Source: AC-37 sp036389295
Lineage (GTDB): Bacteria > Actinomycetota > Thermoleophilia > Solirubrobacterales > Thermoleophilaceae
Assembly (NCBI GenBank): GCA_036389295.1
Contig: DASVQB010000032.1
Location: forward strand, 1-33,645
Direction: 5' to 3'
Length of the DNA stretch: 33,645 bases
A program made the position numbers and the translations under genes. The notes under the pieces are model-generated. The model was given only the letters and a program-made list of their open reading frames with translations. It made no database searches and had not been told where the DNA came from. This document shows, in pieces, positions 21,166 through 27,676 of the stretch (position 1 is the first letter of the stretch; each line of letters opens with the position of its first letter).

Positions 21166-21666
21166 TCACGCGGTCCGCTCCACCACCACGAGCGCCGCGG
21201 GCGGCTTCGCGCAGTAGCCGATCCGCGCCTCGAGCGACACGCCCGGGAGCGAGACCGCCGACGGCTCGACCGGCAGCGTGGTGACCGCCCGGTCGCCGGT
21301 CGCCGCCCGCGCGGCGCGCCGCGCCAGCTCGGCCACCCCGGCCGGGCTCGTCAGGACCGACAGGAGCGGCCGGCCGTACAGGCCGTCGCCGCCGCCGAGC
21401 AGCTCCTCGGCCGCCTCGCTCGCCGCGCTCACGCGCAGGTCCGAGGTGACCACCAGGAACGCGCCGCCCGGGTGGTCGACGAGCTCGCTCGAGCACGTGA
21501 GCACCACCCCGAGCGAGCACCGCGAGCACACGCGGCCGCGCAGGGGCGGGTCGGGGTTGCCGCGGGGCGCCTCGTACAGCGCGCCGCAGTGGGTGCAGAA
21601 ACGGGTCAGCTCGACCTCGACGCTTCCGTGCGCGTCGGCCTGAGCGACCCGGGCCAGGTCTCTCAT
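21166..21666 (-). CDS. Zinc-ribbon protein with PAS-like domain
   Basis: A 166-residue soluble protein from ATG 21666, with GAGGAG a few bases upstream. Residues 24-50 hold a four-Cys zinc ribbon (CTHC at 24-27 and CSRC at 47-50). Residues ~66-160 look like a PAS sensor: GGAFLVVTSDLRVSAASEAA, EELLG, GRPLLSVL, then a beta-rich tail ending ALVVVERTA. No kinase, cyclase or HTH is attached, so it may sense a ligand or redox state and pass it on by protein contact. Tandem GGGGA-N6-TCCCC dyads lie just upstream. Specific function unknown. Confidence 0.8.
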   Translation of the reverse strand: MRDLARVAQADAHGSVEVELTRFCTHCGALYEAPRGNPDPPLRGRVCSRCSLGVVLTCSSELVDHPGGAFLVVTSDLRVSAASEAAEELLGGGDGLYGRPLLSVLTSPAGVAELARRAARAATGDRAVTTLPVEPSAVSLPGVSLEARIGYCAKPPAALVVVERTA

Positions 21667-21682
21667 CCTTGCTCCTCTCGAT

Positions 21683-21718
21683 GGGGATTCCGTTCCCCTG
21701 CGGGGGAGTCCACTCCCC
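21683..21718. promoter_or_regulatory. Tandem GGGGA-N6-TCCCC operator-like dyads
   Basis: Two 16-bp dyads, at 21683-21698 and 21703-21718, have identical half-sites GGGGA and TCCCC around a 6-bp centre. Their centres are 20 bp apart, about two helical turns. They lie between the PAS-like gene start (21666) and its likely -10 box, where a bound factor would block transcription. Confidence 0.6.
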
Positions 21719-21724
21719 GCCGAG

Positions 21725-21730
21725 ACGATA
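21725..21730 (-). promoter_or_regulatory. Candidate -10 box for the PAS-like gene
   Basis: TATCGT on the minus strand, which would place the start site at the edge of the distal dyad (about 21718) and both dyads within the leader. Confidence 0.4.
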
Positions 21731-21750
21731 AGAACATGACATCGTGCCGC

Positions 21751-21768
21751 CCTGCACGACGATGCAGG
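21751..21768. repeat. Dyad overlapping the lipoprotein start codon
   Basis: CCTGCA-cgacga-TGCAGG is a perfect 6-bp dyad with a 6-nt centre; ATG 21762 overlaps its right arm. In mRNA it could limit initiation. Confidence 0.35.
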
Positions 21769-22253
21769 ATTTGCAGCGGATCGGATCGCTCAAGCGAGGC
21801 AAAGCTCTGGCGGCGCTGGCGATCGCGCTCGCCGGCTGCTCCGCGGCCTCGGGCTGCTCCCGGAGCGGGGACGGCGGCGTACCGGTCGCATGCCGGGAGG
21901 GCCCGGCCGCCGTGCGGGCCGCGCTCGCGCGCGCGCCCGGGCCGGTGACGCTCGGCGGCGGGACCCCGCTCTCGGATTGCTTCGCGAGCGAGGGCGACGC
22001 GGCGGACGTGCAGCAGGTCGGCGGCGCCTACCTCGGCGCCGCGGCCGGCCTCGCGGCGGGCGCCCGCTCGCGGCCGGACGGCCCGGCCGCGCTGCGGCTC
22101 GGGTACCTGATGGGCGCGGTACGTCGCGGCGCCGGCGACGGCCGGGGGATCTACTACGAGCTCGTCCGCCGCCTGGAGCAGGAGACGGCCGGGGTGGACA
22201 CGTCGACGGCCGCCTACCGCCGCGGGTTCGCGGCCGGGCGCAGCGGGGGGTAG
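21762..22253 (+). CDS. Putative lipoprotein of unknown function
   Basis: A 163-residue protein if ATG 21762 is used; GTG 21744 is an alternative. The N-terminus is a lipoprotein signal: a basic n-region (LKRGK), hydrophobic ALAALAIALAG, then Cys in a LAGC lipobox. The mature part has two further cysteines (VACREG, LSDCFASEG) that may form a disulfide, and an Ala/Gly-rich helical C-terminal half (GAYLGAAAGLAAGARS). The start codon lies within a small hairpin, CCTGCA-N6-TGCAGG at 21751-21768. It is divergent from the PAS-like gene. Family not recognised. Confidence 0.7.
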   Translation: MQDLQRIGSLKRGKALAALAIALAGCSAASGCSRSGDGGVPVACREGPAAVRAALARAPGPVTLGGGTPLSDCFASEGDAADVQQVGGAYLGAAAGLAAGARSRPDGPAALRLGYLMGAVRRGAGDGRGIYYELVRRLEQETAGVDTSTAAYRRGFAAGRSGG

Positions 22254-22281
22254 CCGCCCGCGCGGCGGCGCGCCCCCGCCT

Positions 22282-22339
22282 CCCGCCCGCGGCCGGATAG
22301 CCGGGCCCGCCCGGCTCCCCCGCCCGCGGCCGGATAGCC
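22282..22339 (+). repeat. 21-bp direct repeat duplicating the fumC promoter segment
   Basis: A 21-bp sequence ending GCGGCCGGATAGCC occurs at 22282-22302 and again, identically, at 22319-22339 (37-bp period). The second copy runs into T to give TAGCCT, a usable -10; the first runs into G. Confidence 0.8.
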
Positions 22340-22340
22340 T
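22335..22340 (+). promoter_or_regulatory. -10 box for fumC
   Basis: TAGCCT 7 nt before ATG 22348, predicting a leaderless transcript. No ribosome-binding site precedes the ATG (CTTCCCCCC). Confidence 0.5.
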
Positions 22341-22347
22341 TCCCCCC

Positions 22348-23676
22348 ATGGCAGACCAGCTGTGGGGAGGGGAGACGAGCAAGGCCGTGGAGAACTTCCA
22401 GGTGTCGGGCGAGCGCGTGCCGGTGGCGGTCGTGCGCTGGCTCGGCCGGATCAAGGCCGCCGCCGCCCGCGTCAACGCCGAGCTCGGCCTGCTGGACGAC
22501 GAGATCGCGGAGCGGATCGCCGCCGCCGGCGACGAGGTCGCGCACGGCACCCACGACGACCAGTTCCCGATCGACGTCTTCCAGACCGGCTCGGGCACCT
22601 CGTCGAACATGAACGCGAACGAGGTCCTCGCGGCGATCGCGGGCGAGGGCGTCCACCCCAACGACCACGTGAACATGGGGCAGTCGTCGAACGACGTCTT
22701 CCCCTCGGCGGTCCACCTGGCCGCCCTCGCGGAGGCGACGGACCGGCTCGTCCCCGCCCTCGAGCGCCTGGCCGGCTCGCTCGCCGCCAAGGCCGAGGAG
22801 TTCGCCGACCTCCCGAAGGCCGGCCGGACGCACCTCATGGACGCGGTCCCGGTCACGCTCGGCCAGGAGTTCGGCGGCTACGCGGCCCAGGTCGGGCTAG
22901 GGCGCGAGCGCGTCCTCGCCGCCCTGCCGCGCGTCGGGCAGATCCCGCTCGGCGGCACGGCCACCGGCACGGGCCTCAACACCCACCCCGACTTCGCCCC
23001 CCGCGTGCGCGCGCTGCTCACGGAGGCGACCGGCCTCCCGGTGGATCATCCGGCCGACCCGTTCGAGGCCCAGGCCAACCGCGACGCGCTCGTCGAGCTG
23101 TCCGGCGCGCTGAAGGTGGTCGCGGTCTCGCTGACCAAGATCGCCAACGACCTCGCGCTGATGGGCTCCGGCCCACGCACCGGCCTCGGCGAGATCGCCC
23201 TGCCCGAGCTCCAGAAGGGCTCGTCGATCATGCCGGGCAAGGTCAACCCGGTGATCCCCGAGGTCGTGCTCCAGGTGGCCGCGCAGGTGATCGGCAACGA
23301 CACCGCGATCACCGTCGCCGGCACCCAGGGCCAGTTCGAGCTGAACGTCCGGGTGCCGCTGATCGCGCGCAACCTGCTCGGGTCGATCGAGCTCCTGGCG
23401 AACGCCTCGATGCTCCTCGCCGGGAAGTGCGTGGACGGGATCGAGGCGAACGAGGAGGTGCTCCGCCGCAACGCGGAGTCCACGCCGGCCATCGCGACCG
23501 CGCTCAACCCGTACATCGGCTACGACCGGGGCACCGAGATCGTCAAGGAGGCCGTCGCCTCCAAGCGCACGATCCGCGAGGTCGCGCTCGAGAAGGGCGT
23601 GGACGAGGAGACGCTCGACCGCGCGCTCGACCTCGACGCGATGGCCCGCGGCGCGAAGCCCGCGCCGGCCGGCTGA
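22348..23676 (+). CDS. fumC: Class II fumarate hydratase
   Basis: A 442-residue iron-independent fumarase that interconverts fumarate and malate in the TCA cycle. Visible motifs: QTGSGTSSNMNANEV, HPNDHVNMGQSSNDVFPSA, KAGRTHLMDAVPVTLGQEF with the catalytic His, TGTGLNTHPDF, and the superfamily signature GSSIMPGKVNP with the catalytic Ser. All conserved residues appear intact and the length is close to the usual ~460. ATG 22348 sits directly after the TAGCCT box. It stands alone, converging with the frameshifted gene at 23683. Aspartase is ruled out by the fumarase-type sequence and length, though not biochemically. Confidence 0.95.
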   Translation: MADQLWGGETSKAVENFQVSGERVPVAVVRWLGRIKAAAARVNAELGLLDDEIAERIAAAGDEVAHGTHDDQFPIDVFQTGSGTSSNMNANEVLAAIAGEGVHPNDHVNMGQSSNDVFPSAVHLAALAEATDRLVPALERLAGSLAAKAEEFADLPKAGRTHLMDAVPVTLGQEFGGYAAQVGLGRERVLAALPRVGQIPLGGTATGTGLNTHPDFAPRVRALLTEATGLPVDHPADPFEAQANRDALVELSGALKVVAVSLTKIANDLALMGSGPRTGLGEIALPELQKGSSIMPGKVNPVIPEVVLQVAAQVIGNDTAITVAGTQGQFELNVRVPLIARNLLGSIELLANASMLLAGKCVDGIEANEEVLRRNAESTPAIATALNPYIGYDRGTEIVKEAVASKRTIREVALEKGVDEETLDRALDLDAMARGAKPAPAG

Positions 23677-23682
23677 GGCCGG
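23669..23682. repeat. Small hairpin at the fumC stop
   Basis: CCGGC-TGAG-GCCGG is a 5-bp stem whose 4-nt loop contains the fumC stop TGA. It fills the gap to the convergent gene. Confidence 0.35.
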
Positions 23683-24895
23683 TCAGAGCTCCAGGCGGCG
23701 GCGCACCGCGGCGAGCGCCCCGGGGGCGGGCGTGCCGAGCTGCGAGCGCTGGAACCCGAGGTCGAACCTGCCCTGCGCCGGCGGGCCGGCGAGCAGGTCG
23801 AACGGTCCCTCGAGGGAGACGTCGAAGCCCACCCCGAACCTGTAGTCGTACGGCGATCCCGGACCCACCGCCGGGGTGATCAGGTTCACGCTGGACGTGC
23901 GCGAGCCCTGCCGAAGCCCCCAGGCGGGAGCCGTCAGCTGGAGCGTCCCCGAGGCGTCCACGTCGCCGTCGTCGAAGCCGGTCGCCGTGAGGACGAGCGA
24001 CGCCGGCACGCCGTCCAGCAGCGGGACGAGGACGCGGACACGACCCCGGAGGGGAGCGGCTGTGAGGTCGGAGCGGATCCCGCTGCTCCCCTCGCGGCTC
24101 TTGTCGGCGTCCGGCAGCGTGTAGTGGTCGCCGTCGCTCTCGTCGTCCTCGCTCGGGCTGAAGTCCTGGCTCTTGTAGATCAGGAGGTCGCCGGGCAGGC
24201 CCGAGGCGGGAGCGCCCCCCACGCGCGCTCCGAGCCGGATCTCGAGCCAGCAATCGCACCCCACGTCCCACCACGAGCCGAGGCAGGCGAGCTCGACCGC
24301 GGCGATCGTCAGCACTCCGACCGGCAGCTCGCCCGCCGGCAGCGCCGCCTCCGGGAGGTCCAGCTCGATCTGGAGCGCGTTGCTCGGCACGCCGTCGCGC
24401 TCGGTCGCCACCCACGCCGTCCGGCCGAACCGCCTGCCCGGTGCCGTCAGGTAGTCGCGGCTCGGAAGCCGGACCCCGTCCACCCGGTTGTCGTGCCATT
24501 CGGTGGCGCTCAGCTGCGTCTTCTCCGCGGCGGCCAGCGCCTGGCGCTCCGTCGACCCGCGGCGGCAGCAGGACGATCGTGACGGGCAGCGCGTAGAGGG
24601 CTCCCCCCCCGAGCGGTGGATCGCCGGGGACGGTGACGCTGAACCGCGCGGAGACGGTCAGCCCGGTCGGCGGCCGAACCAGGACCTGGAGCATGGACAC
24701 GGCGGGAGCCTGCGCCTCGATGCGGGTCGCCGTGGCGCTCCTGACCCTGAGCGGCAGCGTGAGACCCTCGATCTGGACGCGAGTGTCCCCGCTCGCCGCG
24801 GGGTTGACGAGGCCGGCTCCCTGGATGACGACCATGCCCTCGGCGAGCACGAAGGCCAGGCCGCCGCCCCCGGTGACCGCTGAGATGGAGGGCAC
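23683..24895 (-). CDS. Hypothetical protein with apparent single-base frameshift
   Basis: Two frames join into one convincing protein. From GTG 24895 the first frame encodes ~112 residues, including an IPT/TIG-like stretch (VVIQGAGLVNPAASGDTRVQ, TATRIEAQAP) and ALYALPVTIVLLPPR. It then degenerates, while another frame continues smoothly (STERQALAAAEKTQLSATEW, RLPSRDYLTAPGRRFG) to TGA 23683. Dropping one C from the CCC at 24556-24558 restores a ~403-residue frame. The second half is beta-rich with two Cys (ACLGSWWDVGCDCW) and no membrane spans. Recent mutation, sequence error or programmed slippage are all possible. A TAGCGT box 6 nt before the GTG supports the start. Function unknown. Confidence 0.7.
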
Positions 24896-24901
24896 GCTCG
24901 A

Positions 24902-24907
24902 ACGCTA
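24902..24907 (-). promoter_or_regulatory. -10 box for the frameshifted gene
   Basis: TAGCGT on the minus strand, 6 nt before GTG 24895; the same hexamer serves the acyl-CoA-dehydrogenase-like gene. A TTGCAC element 18 nt upstream (24925-24930) is a weak -35 candidate. Confidence 0.5.
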
Positions 24908-24917
24908 CTTGAAACAG

Positions 24918-24935
24918 CGTTGATCGTGCAACGAT
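24918..24935. promoter_or_regulatory. Overlapping dyads in divergent promoter region
   Basis: CGTTG-N6-CAACG (24918-24933) and ATCGT-GCA-ACGAT (24923-24935) overlap at the -35 position of the minus-strand promoter. This is a plausible regulator site between the frameshifted gene and the PASTA-protein pair. Confidence 0.4.
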
Positions 24936-24985
24936 ATTTTCGCATTGACGACCGCGGGCCGTTTGCGCGCCGCCCATCTCGCGCC

Positions 24986-24991
24986 TATCCT
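24986..24991 (+). promoter_or_regulatory. -10 box for the first PASTA-protein gene
   Basis: TATCCT predicts a leader of about 26 nt containing a 6-bp hairpin, GGCGGC-tcggag-GCCGCC (25000-25017), whose loop displays the Shine-Dalgarno GGAG, 12 nt before ATG 25024. Confidence 0.5.
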
Positions 24992-25023
24992 GGAAACCAG
25001 GCGGCTCGGAGGCCGCCGCTCGC

Positions 25024-26292
25024 ATGGCCCGACTCGTATCCCTCGCATTCGTCGCCGCATCCCTGTGCGCGATCCCGGCCGTGGCGCGGGCGGAGGTCTC
25101 GACCTTCGGCAGCGACCTCTCGGCGCCGGCCGCCATCTCGGCCGAGCACGGCTCGGACACCTCGTACTGGAACGAGGCGCTCCCGGCCGGCGGGATCGCG
25201 AAGGCCCCCGCGGACGGCCAGGTGACCGTCGTCAAGCTCAAGGGCGCCCTCCTCCCGAACCCCCGCCAGCGGCGAACGGAGGCCGAGCGCCTCGCCCAGA
25301 TCATCCACTTCCAGGTCCTGCGGCCGAAGGGCGAGGAGCGCTACAAGATCGTCGCGCTCAGCACCGGCCACCTCGAGATCCCGCTCAGCGACAGCCCCGA
25401 GGGCGTCGTGACCCGCTACGAGCCGGTCAACCTCTGCGTGCGCAAGGGCGAGATCGTCGCCTTCAACACGATCGGCGCGCACGAGTACAGGCGCGACCTG
25501 AACCACCAGGGCGCTGACTACCAGGTCTTCGGGCGCGTCCCGGACGCCGTCACGCAATGGTACGAGAAGGACAACGGCCTCAACGAGGGCACGGTCTTCG
25601 ACCCCGACCCGCTGCTGTTCCCGCCCATGAACGGCGTCGAGCTCCTGGTCCAGACGGTGCTCGCCACCGGCCCCGACGCCACCGACATCTGCCCCGGCGG
25701 CTACCAGCAGCACGTCTTCCGCGGGCTCCAGATCGACCCGCCGTCGCAGCCGTCGGTGAAGACGAAGACGCGCGTGGCGCGGCTCAAGGGCACCTGCCAC
25801 GGCGAGAACTACGGCGGCTGCTTCGGGAAGCTCTCGCTGGACGCCACGATCGACGGCGCGGCCGTCCACCTCGGCGACGCGCGGTTCTCGATCAGGAACG
25901 CCACGACCGAGGTCGTCGAGGTCCCTCTGTCGCCGGACGACCTGCTGAAGATCCAGAGGGCCAAGCGCCTCACGGGCGAGGTCACGGCCGAGGCCCACGA
26001 CGACCCGCGCGCGGACGACCGCGTCAAGTGGGACTCGGTCCCGGTCCAGAGCCTCACGACCTCCGACAAGGTCAGCCTGGTCCCCGACAAGCCGCCGTGC
26101 GTGGTGCCCAAGGTGCTCGGCAAGTCGCTCAGCGTGGCCAAGCGGAAGATCAAGGCCGCCGGCTGCGCGGTCGGCCAGATCAAGCGCAAGAAGGACAAGA
26201 GCAAGGCCGGGAAGGTCATCGCGCAGACGCGCGCTCCCAAGCTCGTGCTGCCGACCGGCTCGCGCGTCGGGCTCACCGTCGGCACGAAGTAG
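25024..26292 (+). CDS. Secreted protein with C-terminal PASTA-like domain (paralog 1)
   Basis: A 422-residue exported protein. Residues 1-23 are a signal peptide (MARLVSLAFVAASLCAIPAV, then ARA before EVSTFGSD). The N-terminal region is beta-rich with FGSDLSAPA, a central RYEPVNLCVRKGEIVAFNT, ATGPDATDICPGGYQQHVF, and CHGENYGGCFGKL with paired Cys. The last ~65 residues (CVVPKVLGKSLSVAKRKIKA, AGCAVGQIKRKK) have the PASTA fold pattern, a domain that can bind peptidoglycan or beta-lactams. A cell-wall or surface role is inferred. The next gene is a clear paralog with the same layout, so this is a tandem duplication. Confidence 0.85.
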   Translation: MARLVSLAFVAASLCAIPAVARAEVSTFGSDLSAPAAISAEHGSDTSYWNEALPAGGIAKAPADGQVTVVKLKGALLPNPRQRRTEAERLAQIIHFQVLRPKGEERYKIVALSTGHLEIPLSDSPEGVVTRYEPVNLCVRKGEIVAFNTIGAHEYRRDLNHQGADYQVFGRVPDAVTQWYEKDNGLNEGTVFDPDPLLFPPMNGVELLVQTVLATGPDATDICPGGYQQHVFRGLQIDPPSQPSVKTKTRVARLKGTCHGENYGGCFGKLSLDATIDGAAVHLGDARFSIRNATTEVVEVPLSPDDLLKIQRAKRLTGEVTAEAHDDPRADDRVKWDSVPVQSLTTSDKVSLVPDKPPCVVPKVLGKSLSVAKRKIKAAGCAVGQIKRKKDKSKAGKVIAQTRAPKLVLPTGSRVGLTVGTK

Positions 26293-26363
26293 GCGCGCGG
26301 CCGCGGTCCAGGCCCGGGCCGGGGGCTCAACCTCGCGCCGCGGACGACCGATCAGATGGGTGG

Positions 26364-26378
26364 GGAGGCGCCGCCTCC
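26364..26378 (+). repeat. Hairpin in the leader of the second PASTA-protein gene
   Basis: GGAGGC-GCC-GCCTCC is a 6-bp stem with a 3-nt loop. The left arm is a Shine-Dalgarno-like GGAGG and the right arm an anti-Shine-Dalgarno-like CCTCC, so the site may be self-sequestered. Confidence 0.45.
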
Positions 26379-26388
26379 ACCCCGTCCG

Positions 26389-27660
26389 ATGGCCATCTCG
26401 CTCCGAAACGCCCTGCTCGCCGCCGCGGCCGTCCTCGCGCTGCTCCCGTCCGGAGCCGCCGCCGAGGTCGCGACCTTCGGCAGCGACCTGAGCGCCCCCG
26501 CCGACTCGATCGAGCCCTACGGCGCGATCCACCCCGCGTACGGCGGGTCCTGGTACGGGGCCGACACCGCGTTCTGGAACACGACCCTCGCGAGCGGCGG
26601 CCGCGTGACCGCGCCCGCCGACGGGCAGATCGTCGAGGTGCGCGCCAAGGGCGTCGCGCTCCGCAACCCGAGCAACCCGCCCGACCAGCGCGCGCTGGTC
26701 CACTTCCAGGTGCTCCACCCGCAGCCCGACGGGACCGTCAAGGTCGACCTCACCTCGGGCGGCGTCGACTGGCCGATCGGCGGCGACCCCCAGCAGGTCA
26801 CGACCTACCGGCCCGTGAACCTCTGCATCCACGCGGGCGACTACGTGGACCTCAACACCTGGGGCGGCCACGAGTGGCGCTGGGGCACGTTCGGCGGGAT
26901 CCCGATGCAGGTGTTCGGCTCGGTCGGCCGCTCGACGTTCGCCTGGTACGAGAAGGACAACGGGACGAACAACGGCAACTACCTGCGCGGCGCCGCCCGC
27001 CCCGGCGTCGAGCTCCTGCTCCAGGCCAAGCTCGCCACCGGCCCCGACGCCACCGACCTCTGCCCGGGCGGCTACGAGCAGCACGTCTTCCGCGGGCTCG
27101 ACGTGGTCGACGACCAGGTCGCGACCGTCCGCACCCGCACCCGGACCGTGAAGGTGCGCGCGTCCTGCCACGGCGAGAACTACGGAGCCTGCAAGGGCGA
27201 GCTCGTGATGAGCGCGACGGTCGGCGACCAGAAGGTCGAGCTCGGCCGCGCGTCGTTCGACGTGCCGCACATGTACACCACGAACGTCGAGCTGGCGCTC
27301 TCGCCGGACGTGGTCCGGGCGGTGCAGACGGCACGCGGCCTCGCGGCCACCGTCGTCGCGGAGGCGCACGACGACCCGGCCGCCGACTCGCGCGCCCAGC
27401 CGGGCGTCCCGGTCCAGTCGAGGACCACCCGCGGCAGGCTCACGCTGAAGCCGGACAAGCTGCTACCCCGCTGCACGGTCCCGCAGGTCAAGGGCAAGAC
27501 GCTGGCCGCCGCCAGGCGGTCGCTCGCCAAGGCGGGCTGCCCGGTGGGCCGTGTCACGAGGGCGAAGGGCAGCAAGCGCGGTCGGGTGATCAACCAGAAG
27601 CCGAACCGGGGCAGCGCGCTCGACGCGGGCGCCAAGGTGGCGCTGGTCGTGGCGCGCTAG
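26389..27660 (+). CDS. Secreted protein with C-terminal PASTA-like domain (paralog 2)
   Basis: A 423-residue exported protein from ATG 26389 (ATG 26356 would add 11 residues before the signal peptide, so is less likely). Signal peptide: MAISLRNALLAAAAVLALLP then SGAAA before EVATFGSD. It repeats the layout of its upstream paralog: FGSDLSAPADS, TYRPVNLCIHAGDYVDLNTW, ATGPDATDLCPGGYEQHVF, CHGENYGACKGEL, and a C-terminal PASTA-like segment (CTVPQVKGKTLAAARRSLAK, AGCPVGRVT). Shared blocks and Cys positions show duplication and divergence, with much change between blocks. The stop TAG (27658-27660) forms the start of the lysA -10 box. Likely cell-wall associated; ligand unknown. Confidence 0.85.
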   Translation: MAISLRNALLAAAAVLALLPSGAAAEVATFGSDLSAPADSIEPYGAIHPAYGGSWYGADTAFWNTTLASGGRVTAPADGQIVEVRAKGVALRNPSNPPDQRALVHFQVLHPQPDGTVKVDLTSGGVDWPIGGDPQQVTTYRPVNLCIHAGDYVDLNTWGGHEWRWGTFGGIPMQVFGSVGRSTFAWYEKDNGTNNGNYLRGAARPGVELLLQAKLATGPDATDLCPGGYEQHVFRGLDVVDDQVATVRTRTRTVKVRASCHGENYGACKGELVMSATVGDQKVELGRASFDVPHMYTTNVELALSPDVVRAVQTARGLAATVVAEAHDDPAADSRAQPGVPVQSRTTRGRLTLKPDKLLPRCTVPQVKGKTLAAARRSLAKAGCPVGRVTRAKGSKRGRVINQKPNRGSALDAGAKVALVVAR

Positions 27661-27663
27661 CGT
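27658..27663 (+). promoter_or_regulatory. -10 box for lysA, containing the upstream stop codon
   Basis: TAGCGT, 13 nt before GTG 27677. Its first three bases are the stop codon of the PASTA paralog. It predicts a leader of about 7 nt. Confidence 0.45.
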
Positions 27664-27676
27664 TGCGCCCCGCGCA

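Noticed and set aside
26293..26363. Terminator between the PASTA paralogs
   Set aside because: Several GC palindromes (such as GGCCCGGGCC) occur, but none makes a single dominant stem; the two genes may be co-transcribed.
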